Positions 45,391 to 54,993 are shown, numbered from the stretch's first letter. The stretch is DNA of 64,000 nucleotides from CAIYRG01 sp963747255 (GCA_963747255.1 CAVVEG010000017.1:938734-1002733), one strand, 5' to 3'. Notes: generated by a model not told the origin, from the letters alone. Program-made: numbers and translations.

Positions 45391-45406
45391 GTTCAGGATG
45401 GCAAAT

Positions 45407-46723
45407 TCAGCTGTTGTCTCTCAGCACCTGGCCGGCGAGGTAGAGCGATCCACAGACAAGAATACGCGGCGGTCCTTCGCCTTCGCGGGCACGTGACCAC
45501 GCGGATACTTGCATCATGGCATCCAGCAGATCATCGGCAGGGGAAGCTTCCATCCCCGCAGAGCGCGCTGCGTCGTAAAGCGCTCCGGCTCCGAGACTGG
45601 CCGCCTCGCCCGCAATGGCGATTGTCGTGACGTGTTTGGCGAGTCCACGGAAGGGTAGCAGATAGCCGACGGCATCCTTGGTTTTCAGCATGCCGCAGAT
45701 CAGGTAGAGCGGCTTGGGCGCGCGCTCCTCGAAATCGGCCATGGCCTGGGCGACCACCGCGCCCCCATGCGGATTATGGCCCCCATCCAGCCAGACTTCC
45801 GCACCCTCGGGCGCAGCATCGAGCAAGGGTCCGCGCGTTAATCTCTGTAGTCTCGCCGGCCATTCGACGTTTTTCAGTCCCCATTCGATGCCGCTTTCGC
45901 GTGCGAAGCGGCCCCCGACGCGGCGCAATACTGCGATTGCCGTCGCGGCATTGGCGATCTGGTGGCGTCCCTGCAGTTTCGGCAAAGGTAGATCCAGCAG
46001 CCCATCCGTGTCCTGATAAACAAAACGTCCGTGCTCCGTGTAGCCGGAATAATCTTCGCCGAAGACGTATAGGGGCGCGCCAAGCTGATCGGCCCGGCGC
46101 ATCAGCACGGCCCTGGCCTCATCATCCTGTGGACCCAGAATCGCTTGCCGGCCCCGTTTGATGATACCGGCTTTCTCGGTCGCGATGGCTGCAAGCGAAT
46201 CACCAAGGAACTCCTGATGATCCAGCGCCACCGGCGTGATGCAGGCGGCAATCGGGTCAACCACATTGGTGGCGTCAAAGCGCCCGCCGAGACCCACTTC
46301 CAGCACCACAGCGTCGGCACGGTGGCGGGAGAAAGCAAGAAATGCTGCCGCCGTCGTGATCTCGAAAAAGGTTATTGGCGCGCCATTATTTGCCAGCTCG
46401 CATTCTTCGAGGGTGGCAGCGAGTTCCCCCTCTGAGATCAACTCGCCGGCAAGTCGTATGCGTTCGTGAAAGTGCACCAGATGTGGAGATGTATACACAT
46501 GAACGCTGTAACCGGAACCTTCGAGCATGGCACGCAGGAAAGCGCAGACCGAACCTTTTCCATTCGTGCCGGCAACGTGAATTACCGGCGGCAAGCGGCG
46601 CTCGGGGTGGCCAAGGAGCACGAGCAGATTTTCGATGCGATCGAGCACAAGGTCGATCCGCTTCGGGTGAAGCGCAAGCAGCCTGTTCAGGATGGCGTCG
46701 CTGCGGACGGACATGTCCGTCAT
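45407..46723 (-). CDS. folC: Bifunctional folylpolyglutamate synthase/dihydrofolate synthase
   Basis: 438 residues. Adds glutamate to dihydropteroate and to folates. P-loop VIHVAGTNGKGSVCAFLRAM, then SPHLVHFHERIRL, EVGLGGRFDATNVVDP, TPVALDHQEFLGDSLAAIA and LDGGHNPHGGAVV, all Mur-ligase-superfamily marks of FolC. It is the last gene of the trpF-trpB-trpA-accD-folC string, and its ATG overlaps the accD stop. Confidence 0.95.
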   Translation of the reverse strand: MTDMSVRSDAILNRLLALHPKRIDLVLDRIENLLVLLGHPERRLPPVIHVAGTNGKGSVCAFLRAMLEGSGYSVHVYTSPHLVHFHERIRLAGELISEGELAATLEECELANNGAPITFFEITTAAAFLAFSRHRADAVVLEVGLGGRFDATNVVDPIAACITPVALDHQEFLGDSLAAIATEKAGIIKRGRQAILGPQDDEARAVLMRRADQLGAPLYVFGEDYSGYTEHGRFVYQDTDGLLDLPLPKLQGRHQIANAATAIAVLRRVGGRFARESGIEWGLKNVEWPARLQRLTRGPLLDAAPEGAEVWLDGGHNPHGGAVVAQAMADFEERAPKPLYLICGMLKTKDAVGYLLPFRGLAKHVTTIAIAGEAASLGAGALYDAARSAGMEASPADDLLDAMMQVSAWSRAREGEGPPRILVCGSLYLAGQVLRDNS

Positions 46724-47634
46724 GCGCGGGGGACCTGCCTGTCTGGCGCAGTCAAATGAGACGTCGCGGAGCTTTCCGGCGTGCGCTTTTTCATCAGCAG
46801 ATGAAGCAGCTGCGCAATGATCGGCTTCAATTCCTGCCGGCGCACGATCATATCGATCATTCCGTGCTCAAGCAGATATTCGGCGCGTTGAAATCCTTCG
46901 GGCAAGCGTTCCCGGATCGTCTGCTCAATAACCCGTGGACCGGAAAATCCGATCAACGCACCCGGTTCTGCAATCTGCACGTCCCCCAGCATCGCGTAAG
47001 AGGCCGAAACGCCGCCCGTCGTGGGATCGGTCAATACCACAATATAGGGAAGATGCGCTTCCTTCAGCATCTCCACGCCGATTGTCGTGCGCGGCATCTG
47101 CATCAGGGAAAGAATTCCCTCCTGCATGCGTGCGCCGCCCGAAGAAACGATCAGCACAAAGCCGCGGTTTTCCGCAACCGCAATCCGTGCGGCCGCAACA
47201 AAAGCGGCCCCGGTTGCAAGACCGAGGGATCCGCCCATGAACCCAAAATTCTGTGCCGCCAGAATTACGGGTACTCCGCCGATCGTCCCTCTGGCGGCGA
47301 TCAGCGCATCAGGTTGACCCGTTTTTGCCCGATTCTCCTTCAAGCGGTCGGTATAGCGTTTGTCATCCCGGAAGCGCAGCGGATCCTGCGGCACCTCGGG
47401 CACAGGCAGACGCTCATGCGTTCCATCATCGAACAGGGCGGCAAAGCGCTCATTGGCTCCAATCCGCATATGGTGGCCGCATTGCGGACAGACGTTTTGT
47501 GAAGTCGCGAGATCACGGTGAAAAATCATTTCACCACAACCGGGACATTTGCGCCAAAGCGTATCCGGCGACGTCGACTTCGCGCCGATCAGGCCCTTGA
47601 TCCTTGGCCGGACGAAATTGGTGATCCAGTTCAT
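46720..47634 (-). CDS. accD: Acetyl-CoA carboxylase carboxyltransferase beta subunit
   Basis: 304 residues. A four-cysteine zinc finger comes first (RKCPGCGEMIFHRDL and NVCPQCGHHMRIG), then the crotonase-fold catalytic part with NFGFMGGSLGLATG, LIVSSGGARMQEGILSL, TDPTTGGVSASYAMLGD and PGALIGFSGPRVIEQTI. Transfers the carboxyl group from biotin to acetyl-CoA for fatty-acid synthesis. The alpha subunit is elsewhere. The C-terminal ~20 residues (SSATSHLTAPDRQVPRA) are a non-conserved tail. Confidence 0.96.
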   Translation of the reverse strand: MNWITNFVRPRIKGLIGAKSTSPDTLWRKCPGCGEMIFHRDLATSQNVCPQCGHHMRIGANERFAALFDDGTHERLPVPEVPQDPLRFRDDKRYTDRLKENRAKTGQPDALIAARGTIGGVPVILAAQNFGFMGGSLGLATGAAFVAAARIAVAENRGFVLIVSSGGARMQEGILSLMQMPRTTIGVEMLKEAHLPYIVVLTDPTTGGVSASYAMLGDVQIAEPGALIGFSGPRVIEQTIRERLPEGFQRAEYLLEHGMIDMIVRRQELKPIIAQLLHLLMKKRTPESSATSHLTAPDRQVPRA

Positions 47635-47678
47635 ATCAAATTTGTAACACGCTTGACAGCCAAACCGGATGATAGTTT

Positions 47679-48545
47679 CTAAACTGCGATGATTCCACGC
47701 GCAGTGTGAACGGCCTCAGCAAGAGAGCGGCATAATCCCAGAACATGTTCGACAGTTCCACCGTTCTGCCGGCCCGTCATACCGGCCTCTGAAACAGATT
47801 GAACGACCGCGGAACCCACAACCGCAGCGTCGGCCACACGCGCAATCCCCGCCGCCTGCTCAGGTGTCCTGATGCCGAACCCGACAGCGCAGGGGAGTGA
47901 AGATCTGCGCCGGATCCTTGCAAGGGCCGCAGCGACATCATCGATGGCTACGGTTTTGGTTCCCGTGACCCCGGTCACCGACACATAGTAGAGAAAGCCA
48001 CCGGCGCCATCGAGAACCGTCCCAAGGCGCCCGTCCGTTGTCGTCGGCGTGACCAGCCTTACGATATCAATGCCGTTCTGGCGGGCGGCCAAACGGAGTT
48101 CACCATCTTCCTCCGGAGACAGATCCACGATGATCAGCCCGTCTACGCCCGCATGTGCAGCATCGAGCAGGAAATGGTGCGCACCATAGGCGTGAATGGG
48201 ATTAAAATATCCCATGAGCACAAGCGGCGTGACGTCGTCGTGAGCTCGAAAGCGCTCCACCAGAGCAAGAACACCCTTCACCGTCATTCCGGATTTCAGC
48301 GCGCGCAGGGACGAAGCCTGAATGGCGGGGCCGTCGGCCATCGGATCGGAAAACGGAATACCCAGTTCAATCAGATCAGCGCCGGCGCCGGGCAATTTTT
48401 CCAGAATTTCGAACGAAGTCTCCGCATCCGGGTCACCCGCGGTGATGAACGGAATAAATGCAGCGCGGTTCAAAGCACGCATTTCCGCAAAGCGCGCCGC
48501 GATACGCCCCTCGCTCGGCTGTTTCTTTTGCGGGGCGGCACTCAC
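47679..48545 (-). CDS. trpA: Tryptophan synthase alpha chain
   Basis: 288 residues from the GTG at 48545, which overlaps the trpB stop. It splits indole-3-glycerol phosphate to indole and glyceraldehyde 3-phosphate. Catalytic residues are in LIELGIPFSDPMADGP (Glu) and VDGLIIVDLSPEED (Asp), with LVTPTTTDGRL, FLYYVSVTGVTGTK and VGFGIRTPEQA. The ~20-residue N-terminal tail (SAAPQKKQPSEGRIAARFAE) is usual in the group. An accD gap of 44 bases follows. Confidence 0.96.
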   Translation of the reverse strand: MSAAPQKKQPSEGRIAARFAEMRALNRAAFIPFITAGDPDAETSFEILEKLPGAGADLIELGIPFSDPMADGPAIQASSLRALKSGMTVKGVLALVERFRAHDDVTPLVLMGYFNPIHAYGAHHFLLDAAHAGVDGLIIVDLSPEEDGELRLAARQNGIDIVRLVTPTTTDGRLGTVLDGAGGFLYYVSVTGVTGTKTVAIDDVAAALARIRRRSSLPCAVGFGIRTPEQAAGIARVADAAVVGSAVVQSVSEAGMTGRQNGGTVEHVLGLCRSLAEAVHTARGIIAV

Positions 48546-49756
48546 AACCTGTAACCCAGTGCCTTTGCCACCGTGAAAACATCCTTGTCGCCCCGGCCGG
48601 ACAGACCCACCACAATGATATTGTCCGCCTCCATATGGGGCGCTGTCCGGATTGCCTGTGCGATTGCATGCGCGGATTCCAGCGCCGGAATGATCCCTTC
48701 TAGCCGGCAGGTGACCTGGAATGCCTGCAGCGCTTCGCTGTCGGTCACCGAGACATAGTTCACGCGCCCCGATTCCTTCAGCCATGAGTGTTCGGGACCG
48801 ACACCGGGATAGTCCAGTCCCGCCGAAATCGAATGCGCCTCCAGCACCTGTCCATCGCTGTCCTGCAACAGATAGGAACGCGCGCCATGCAGCACGCCCG
48901 GGCTGCCCTTGGACAGCGTCGCGGCGTGATGTTTCGTTTCGACGCCCTCGCCCGCCGCTTCAACGCCGGTAATTCTCACATTCGGCTCATCCAGAAAGGG
49001 ATGGAACAGACCGATGGCATTCGAACCACCACCGACGCACGCAATCAGGAGATCCGGCAGCCTTCCTTCGGCCTTCAAAATCTGTTCGCGCGTCTCTTCG
49101 CCAATCACGGTCTGAAAATCACGAACCATGGCCGGATAAGGATGTGGTCCGGCTGCAGAGCCAATGATGTAAAAAGTATCGTGCACATTGGCTACCCAGT
49201 CGCGCAGCGCCTCATTCATTGCATCCTTGAGCGTCCGTGATCCCGAACTGACGCCCCGCACCTCGGCGCCAAGCAAATTCATGCGGAAGACATTGGGCCG
49301 CTGCCGTTCCATATCGACATCGCCCATGTAAATCACGCATGGGAATCCGAATCGTGCCGCAACGGTCGCCGTCGCCACGCCATGCTGGCCCGCGCCCGTT
49401 TCGGCAATGATGCGGGTCTTGCCCATTCTGCGCGCCAGCAGCACCTGCCCAATGCAGTTATTGATCTTGTGTGCGCCGGTGTGATTCAGATCTTCACGTT
49501 TGAACCAGATCTGCGCGCCGCCGAGATGACGCGTCAGGCGTTCGGCGAAATAAAGCGGGCTCGGGCGCCCGACATAATGGGCGAGCAGCCCGTCAAGCTC
49601 CAATTTGAAATCCGCATCTTCTCTGGCGGAAAGCCATGCCTGCTCCAGATCGAGCAACAGCGGCATCAAAGTTTCGGCGACGTAGCGCCCGCCGAATGAC
49701 CCAAAATGCCCGGAAGTGTCGGGACCCGCGCGGAAGCTGTTCGGGGTGGCTCTCAC
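48542..49756 (-). CDS. trpB: Tryptophan synthase beta chain
   Basis: 404 residues. PLP enzyme that joins indole and serine. It begins (GTG at 49756) MRATPNSFRAGPDTSGHFGS, then GRYVAETLMPLL, KREDLNHTGAHKINNCIGQV (PLP lysine), AETGAGQHGVATATVAARFG, CVGGGSNAIGLFHPF and HSISAGLDYPGVGPEHSWL. The start overlaps the trpF stop and the end overlaps trpA, giving a fully coupled trpF-trpB-trpA run. Confidence 0.97.
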   Translation of the reverse strand: MRATPNSFRAGPDTSGHFGSFGGRYVAETLMPLLLDLEQAWLSAREDADFKLELDGLLAHYVGRPSPLYFAERLTRHLGGAQIWFKREDLNHTGAHKINNCIGQVLLARRMGKTRIIAETGAGQHGVATATVAARFGFPCVIYMGDVDMERQRPNVFRMNLLGAEVRGVSSGSRTLKDAMNEALRDWVANVHDTFYIIGSAAGPHPYPAMVRDFQTVIGEETREQILKAEGRLPDLLIACVGGGSNAIGLFHPFLDEPNVRITGVEAAGEGVETKHHAATLSKGSPGVLHGARSYLLQDSDGQVLEAHSISAGLDYPGVGPEHSWLKESGRVNYVSVTDSEALQAFQVTCRLEGIIPALESAHAIAQAIRTAPHMEADNIIVVGLSGRGDKDVFTVAKALGYRL

Positions 49757-50427
49757 GCCAGCGGGTCCGCAGTTTCAGGCGCAGTCACAGCGCCTCGCGC
49801 GGCGCTGATGAACGCGAAAATCCTGTCGCGGCTCTTGCGCCCCGGCGCATCCTCGAGGCCGGACGACGCATCTACAAATGACGGCTTTGCAATGGCAATC
49901 GCGCGCGCGACATTCTCGGAATTCAATCCACCCGCTATGCCCCAGGGCCGATCGAGCCGAAAACCGGTAAGTATTCGCCAGTCAAATGCCAGACCCACCC
50001 CTCCTGGCCGCTCCACCTGCGGTGCAGGCCTTGAATCGAACAGCAGATAATCCGCTACTTCCTGGTAGCCATGCGCGCGGCGAACGTCGCCCGGAATGGA
50101 CACCGCGAGCGCTTTCATGATCGGCCGGCGTGAAATCCGGGCAATTGCCGCGACCCGCGCCGGCATTTCTTCGCCATGAAGCTGGATGATGTCCGGCGCA
50201 ATCTGCGCCATCACCTGCCCGATCAGCGCATCATCCGGATCCACAAGCAGGGACACCACCTGAGCTTTGCCGCGCAGGATTCCGGCCAGATGCCGCGCCT
50301 GATCGAAAGAGACATGGCGGGGGCTGGGAGGGAAAAAGACCAGTCCTGCAAAATCCGCGCCCGCCGCTATGGCAGCATTGGCCGCCTCGACGCTGCTAAT
50401 TCCGCAGATTTTCACGCGCACAGTCAT
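49753..50427 (-). CDS. trpF: Phosphoribosylanthranilate isomerase
   Basis: 224 residues, TIM-barrel isomerase of the tryptophan pathway. Catalytic Cys in VRVKICGISSVEAA, then FVDASSGLEDAPGRKS near the end with the catalytic Asp, plus FFPPSPRHVSFDQA and IIQLHGEEMPARVA. First gene of the trp run. The promoter should be in 50428-50568. Confidence 0.95.
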   Translation of the reverse strand: MTVRVKICGISSVEAANAAIAAGADFAGLVFFPPSPRHVSFDQARHLAGILRGKAQVVSLLVDPDDALIGQVMAQIAPDIIQLHGEEMPARVAAIARISRRPIMKALAVSIPGDVRRAHGYQEVADYLLFDSRPAPQVERPGGVGLAFDWRILTGFRLDRPWGIAGGLNSENVARAIAIAKPSFVDASSGLEDAPGRKSRDRIFAFISAARGAVTAPETADPLA

Positions 50428-50526
50428 GGGCGGCTTATCGCCGAAATCCCGGACTCCCGAAAGGGAAATCCTGTGCGTCAGCCGGGGCAGGACCGAGGGT
50501 CAAATGCGAGCATGTGCAGAAGATCG

Positions 50527-50544
50527 AGCGGTTTCAAAACCGCT
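50527..50544. other. Perfect inverted repeat between ihfB and trpF
   Basis: AGCGGTTT-CA-AAACCGCT, eight-base arms with a two-base centre, in the 141-base gap after ihfB and before trpF (both minus strand). It could be an operator for trpF or part of an ihfB terminator. On the minus strand no T-run follows, so an operator is slightly favoured. Confidence 0.35.
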
Positions 50545-50568
50545 GGAGCGTAGAGGTGTCCCGATCAA

Positions 50569-50862
50569 CTATTCAGCGTCGTCGCCGTTGTTCAGGCGTT
50601 CCCGAAGCTCTTTGCCGGTGCGGAAAAACGGCACACGCTTTTCCCCCACCGCAACAGCCTCGCCGGTGCGGGGATTACGCCCCTGCCGGGCCGGCCGCAC
50701 TTTAACCGAAAATGCACCGAAACCGCGAAGCTCTACGCGGTCGCCACTCGCAAGAGCCGCTGCGATTTCATCAAGCACCGTCGAGACAATACGCTCTACG
50801 TCCCGATGGTAAAGATTGGGATAGCGCTCCGCCAGTCGTGTTACCAGTTCAGATTTGATCAT
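50569..50862 (-). CDS. ihfB: Integration host factor beta subunit
   Basis: 97 residues from the ATG at 50862. DNA-bending HU/IHF fold: MIKSELVTRLAERYPNLYHR, then VERIVSTVLDEIAAALASGD, VELRGFGAFSVKVRPARQGRN and NPRTGEAVAVGEKRVPFFRTGKEL, where the conserved Pro in RNPRTGE intercalates into DNA. In most alphaproteobacteria it follows rpsA directly. Here rpsA is 4 kb away (see the NHL-OFA genes). Confidence 0.95.
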   Translation of the reverse strand: MIKSELVTRLAERYPNLYHRDVERIVSTVLDEIAAALASGDRVELRGFGAFSVKVRPARQGRNPRTGEAVAVGEKRVPFFRTGKELRERLNNGDDAE

Positions 50863-51100
50863 GAATTTGCCCCCGCACGGCAAGCGAAGAACGCAACCAG
50901 CCTGCGCGATCGCCACCCTGCCAAACCTGTGCTGCTAGGTCAACAAGGGAAAACCCTAAGTCGCTCATTGCAAAGCATTTTAGGGAACGGTTCCGGCCGA
51001 AGCCTGAGCGCAACCGGGTGGCGATGTTGATCACGGTGCAGCGTGTACGAATTTCCGCCAGTGGTGTAAGTTGCGCCCGACCGAGCACCGGGAGGAAAAC

Positions 51101-52108
51101 ATGCATTCGGGATCGACGAAGATTGCGCTGGCTTTATTGGCATCCGTTGCGGTAACGGCCGAAGCCCGCGCGCAGGCGAGCTATCCTTGCGCTAATGAAG
51201 CACCCAACCCGTATCATTTGGTTGGCAACTGGGCCCAAACGCCTCGCCCATGGGGGCCGGTGAACGCGGTCACTGTTGATTCGCATGATAATATTTGGGC
51301 CTTCGACCGTTGCGGCGCAAAGGGATGTTCGGAATCGAATATGGCGCCGATATTCGAACTCGGGTCAGACGGCAAGACCATGAAGAACTTCGGCGCCGGC
51401 GAATTCGTCAGCGCGCACGGCATTGCAGTCGACAAAGACGGCAATGTCTGGGCTGCCGATTTTCAGGCCAAGGACGGCAAGGGCATGCAGGTGATCAAGT
51501 TCTCGCCCGACGGAAAAGTTCTCCTCAAGCTGGGAAAGCCCGGTCAGCCTGGCATGGGCAATGATGAATTCAATCAACCGACAGGCGTGGCAGAGCTCTC
51601 CACCGGCGAGATCGTGATCATCGAGGGACATGGTTCGAAGCTGAACAAGTCGCGCGTCAATATCTACAGCAAGGATGGCAAGTTTCTGCGCAGCTTCGCT
51701 TCGCATGGAACGGGCGACGGACAACTGACCGAACCCCACGCGGTATCCGTTGATCGACAGGATCACATCTATGTCGCAGACCGGACGGCCAACAGGATCA
51801 ATGTTTACGACAAGAACGGAAAATTGCTCGCGAGCTGGAAACAGTTTGGGCGTCCCAGCGGCGTCTATGTCGACAAGAATGACATGATCTATGTCGCGGA
51901 CTCGCAATCCGACGACAAAACGAACCCCGGCTGCAAAATGGGTATCCGTATTGGCAGCGTGAAGGACGGGAAGGTCATGTATTACATTCCGCCGCCCGAG
52001 GGCACGAACGAGAAAACACCTCCGCCCGAAGGCATCACCGTCGACTCCCATGGCAACATCTACGCTGCCGCAGTACAGATGCAGGACATCAAGAAATACG
52101 CGAAATAG
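51101..52108 (+). CDS. Secreted NHL-repeat beta-propeller protein, copy 1
   Basis: 335 residues after GGGAGG. Signal peptide about 1-25 (KIALALLASVAVTAEARAQA). The mature protein opens with CANEAPNPYHLVGNW and has NHL units: VNAVTVDSHDNIWAFDRCG, AHGIAVDKDGNVWAADF, PHAVSVDRQDHIYVADRTAN, PSGVYVDKNDMIYVADS and PEGITVDSHGNIYAAAVQ. Conserved Cys pairs (YPCAN, DRCGAKGC) suggest disulfides. NHL propellers include peptidylglycine alpha-amidating lyase and lactonases, but no catalytic assignment can be made. A clean terminator follows, so it is transcribed apart from its paralogue. Confidence 0.87.
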   Translation: MHSGSTKIALALLASVAVTAEARAQASYPCANEAPNPYHLVGNWAQTPRPWGPVNAVTVDSHDNIWAFDRCGAKGCSESNMAPIFELGSDGKTMKNFGAGEFVSAHGIAVDKDGNVWAADFQAKDGKGMQVIKFSPDGKVLLKLGKPGQPGMGNDEFNQPTGVAELSTGEIVIIEGHGSKLNKSRVNIYSKDGKFLRSFASHGTGDGQLTEPHAVSVDRQDHIYVADRTANRINVYDKNGKLLASWKQFGRPSGVYVDKNDMIYVADSQSDDKTNPGCKMGIRIGSVKDGKVMYYIPPPEGTNEKTPPPEGITVDSHGNIYAAAVQMQDIKKYAK

Positions 52109-52127
52109 AACCGGTTTTCACCGGGCG

Positions 52128-52157
52128 GGCGCCCGTCACGAACGGGCGCCATTTTTT
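52128..52157 (+). terminator. Rho-independent terminator between the two NHL genes
   Basis: GGCGCCCGT (52128-52136), loop CACGA, ACGGGCGCC (52142-52150), then ATTTTTT. A nine-base GC-rich stem plus T-run, 20 bases after the first NHL stop. Confidence 0.9.
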
Positions 52158-52172
52158 CGTCAGGAGGTAAAC

Positions 52173-53196
52173 ATGCGTGCGGCATTGCCGGTTTTGGCGG
52201 TCGCGTTTCTTGGCACGGGCTGTTTGGGAGATGCGAACGCGGCGCAAAGCTCCCCCTGTGTCAACGACGCACCAAACCCCTATCATCTCGTGAACGATTG
52301 GGCACATATGCCGCGTGCATGGGCTCCCACCAACAATGTCTTCGTGGATACGAAGGACAATGTCTGGGTGATGGATCGCTGCGAGGATAAAGGTTGCCTC
52401 AATTCGAGCAATGCTCCTATCTGGGAATTGTCGGCAAGTGGCAAGGTCCTGCAGAATTTCGGCGCCGGGCTCTTTGCATTCCCCCACACCGTCAAACCTG
52501 ATCCAGAAGGGAATATCTGGGCGATTGACGGGGATTCGCGAAACGGCAAGGGCAATCAGGTTTTCAAGTTTTCGTCCGAGGGAAAATTGCTGTTGACCCT
52601 TGGAAAGGCCGGTCAGGGCGGCACGGGAACGGATGTGTTCGACCGGCCAACTGGTATTGCTTTTGCGGCCAATGGCGACATCTTCGTCTCCGAGGGCCAT
52701 GCTCCGACATTCGGCAATTCGCGAAATCCTGAAGTTCGACCGCAGCGGCAAATTCGTCAAAGCCTTCGGGCATCTCGGTTCGGACGACGGGGAGTTAAGG
52801 GGGCCTCATGTCCTCGCTTTCAATTCGCTGGGCCGGTTATTCGTTGCCGATCGCAGTAACAGCCAAATCGCGATTTTCGATCAGGAAGGCAACTTCATTG
52901 CAGCCTGGAAGCAGTTTGGACGTCCAAGTGGAATTTTTATCGACCGAAATGATGTGCTTTACGTCTCCGATTCGGAATCGGAAGAAGCTCCGGGAAAGGA
53001 CACGAATAATCCGGGCTGCAAACGCGGCATACGCATAGGCAGTGCGAGGACCGGCAAGGTGGATTACTACATTCCACCTCCGCCGGTGAGCGATCCCAGG
53101 CTTCCCCCGCCGGAGGGCGTCGCCGCTGATTCACACGGCAATATTTACGCCGCCGCGGTCCCGGCGAAGGCCGTGTACAAATACGTGCGGAACTGA
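52173..53196 (+). pseudogene. Secreted NHL-repeat beta-propeller protein, copy 2, one frame break
   Basis: About 340 residues when joined. ATG at 52173 after a perfect AGGAGG. Signal peptide LPVLAVAFLGTGCLGDANA, then CVNDAPNPYHLVNDWAHMPR, clearly paralogous to copy 1 (same Cys pattern, same NHL order). Frame 0 runs to about 52715, and then frame 1 gives LKFDRSGKFVKAFGHLG, LFVADRSNSQIAIFDQEG, WKQFGRPSGIFIDRND and the end DSHGNIYAAAVPAKAVYKYV. One extra A in the AAA near 52723 explains it. Otherwise well conserved, so indel error is likely. OFA transporter gene follows. Confidence 0.82.
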
Positions 53197-53312
53197 CGCC
53201 TCCGCATCGATCGACCCTGCCCTGCAGCCCGGCCCTCATGCCGGAATTCATGGCTTGACAGTGTTCCCGTATGGAACCTCAATAAACCCGGGAAAACGCC
53301 GGGACAACGAAC

Positions 53313-54944
53313 ATGACCGCAATCGACGCAGGTCGAGGGCCCTACGCCACGCAAGCTGGTTTGCTTGACCGGAGCCGGATCATCGCACAGCCGGGATTCA
53401 ATCGCTGGCTCGTGCCGCCGGCGGCGCTCGCGATCCATCTCTGCATCGGCATGGCCTATGGCTTCAGCGTTTTCTGGCTGCCTCTGTCGAAGGTTCTTGG
53501 GCGTCAATGTCGTGACATGTCTCTGGCACAGGCGCTGTTCACCACCACTTGCGACTGGCGTGTTTCCGACCTTGGCTGGATGTACACACTATTCTTCGTC
53601 GTCCTGGGAATTTCAGCCGCCACCTGGGGAGGCTGGTTGGAACGTGCAGGCCCGCGCAAGGCCGGATTCGTTGCCGCCATTTGCTGGAGCGGCGGCTTCG
53701 TCGTCTCCGCCATCGGCATTATCGAGCATCAGCTTTGGCTGATGTGGCTCGGCTCTGGCGTGATTGGCGGCGTGGGCCTCGGGCTCGGATACATCTCTCC
53801 GGTCTCGACGCTGATCAAGTGGTTTCCCGACCACCGTGGCATGGCGACGGGAATGGCGATCATGGGTTTTGGCGGCGGGGCCATGATCGGTGCGCCGCTC
53901 GCCAATCTGCTGATCCAGAACTTCAAAACTGCGTCCTCGGCTGGCGTGTGGCAGACCTTTCTGGCGCTGGGGGCGATCTATTTCCTATTCATGATGGGGG
54001 GCGCCTTCGGTTACCGGCTGCCCTCACCAGGATGGAAGCCAGCGGGCTGGGCGCCGCTACAGGGCGCGCCGATGATCTCCAACCGTCAGGTCCATTTGCG
54101 TGACGCGCACAGGACAAAACAGTTCTGGCTGATCTGGGCCGTGTTGTGCCTGAATGTTTCGGCGGGCATCGGAGTGCTCGGCATCGCTTCTCCCATGCTT
54201 CAGGAAATCTTTGGAGGCCGCCTGATCGGCAAACCGGAAATTCCGTTTACAGCGCTTGATGCCGGGCAGCTTACCGCCATTGCGGCAATCGCGGCCGGCT
54301 TCACCGGTTTGCTGTCGCTGTTCAATATCGGCGGACGTTTCTTTTGGGCAACGCTGTCGGATATTGTCGGCCGGAAGAACACCTATTACGCATTTTTTGT
54401 CATTGGCATTCTTCTGTATGCCTCTGCTCCAGCCGTGGCGCATGCCGGTTCTATTGCGATTTTCGTTCTGTTTTTCGGCGTCGTCATCTCGATGTATGGC
54501 GGCGGATTCGCCACCGTGCCTGCTTATCTCGCCGATATTTTTGGGACGCAATTCGTTGGCGCCATTCATGGACGCCTCCTGACCGCATGGTCCACGGCGG
54601 GCATTATCGGCCCCGTGGTCGTGAATTACATCCGTGAGGCCGAAATTGCGGCCGGGGTGCCGCGCGCATCCGTTTATGACGTCACGCTGTACATCCTGGC
54701 GAGCTTTCTGGTCGTTGGCCTCTTGTGCAATTGGGCCGTAAAACCGCTCGCGCAGAAATGGATGATGAGCGAAGCAGAGGTGGCGGCGTTGCAGCCGGCC
54801 GTCGATGAACACGCCGCATCGCATCACAGCACGGCGGCGAACACGATAGATGTCAAGGTGGTATTGGCCTGGCTTGCCGTCGGCGTGCCCTTAGCCTGGG
54901 GTGTCTGGGTGACATTGCAGACCGCACTCGTGCTGTTTGCGTGA
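53313..54944 (+). CDS. OFA-type MFS transporter (oxalate/formate antiporter family)
   Basis: 543 residues with 12-14 hydrophobic helices. It shows MAYGFSVFWLPLSKVLG, LGWMYTLFFVVLGISAATWG, LIKWFPDHRGMATGMAIMGFGGGAMIGAP, NIGGRFFWATLSDIVGRKNTYY and GGGFATVPAYLADIFG, the pattern of OFA-family members, which carry monocarboxylates or oxalate. A 30-residue insert with three Cys after helix 2 (GRQCRDMSLAQALFTTTCDW) is typical of a bacterial subgroup. It follows the two secreted NHL propellers on the same strand, suggesting uptake of a product released outside. Substrate not predictable. Confidence 0.87.
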   Translation: MTAIDAGRGPYATQAGLLDRSRIIAQPGFNRWLVPPAALAIHLCIGMAYGFSVFWLPLSKVLGRQCRDMSLAQALFTTTCDWRVSDLGWMYTLFFVVLGISAATWGGWLERAGPRKAGFVAAICWSGGFVVSAIGIIEHQLWLMWLGSGVIGGVGLGLGYISPVSTLIKWFPDHRGMATGMAIMGFGGGAMIGAPLANLLIQNFKTASSAGVWQTFLALGAIYFLFMMGGAFGYRLPSPGWKPAGWAPLQGAPMISNRQVHLRDAHRTKQFWLIWAVLCLNVSAGIGVLGIASPMLQEIFGGRLIGKPEIPFTALDAGQLTAIAAIAAGFTGLLSLFNIGGRFFWATLSDIVGRKNTYYAFFVIGILLYASAPAVAHAGSIAIFVLFFGVVISMYGGGFATVPAYLADIFGTQFVGAIHGRLLTAWSTAGIIGPVVVNYIREAEIAAGVPRASVYDVTLYILASFLVVGLLCNWAVKPLAQKWMMSEAEVAALQPAVDEHAASHHSTAANTIDVKVVLAWLAVGVPLAWGVWVTLQTALVLFA

Positions 54945-54952
54945 GTTCCGCA

Positions 54953-54993
54953 GGAAACGCTCGCGCCGCTATCGTATGCGACGCGAGCTTTCC
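54953..54993. terminator. Hairpin between convergent OFA gene and rpsA
   Basis: GGAAA-c-GCTCGCG pairs with CGCGAGC-TTTCC across a short loop: 12 base pairs with one bulge. It lies between two converging genes and can serve both strands. Confidence 0.6.

Noticed and set aside
50520..50600. Sequence resembling the anticodon arm of selenocysteine tRNA (loop with TTTCAAAA)
   Set aside because: No acceptor stem, T arm or CCA can be built around it; kept only as an inverted repeat.
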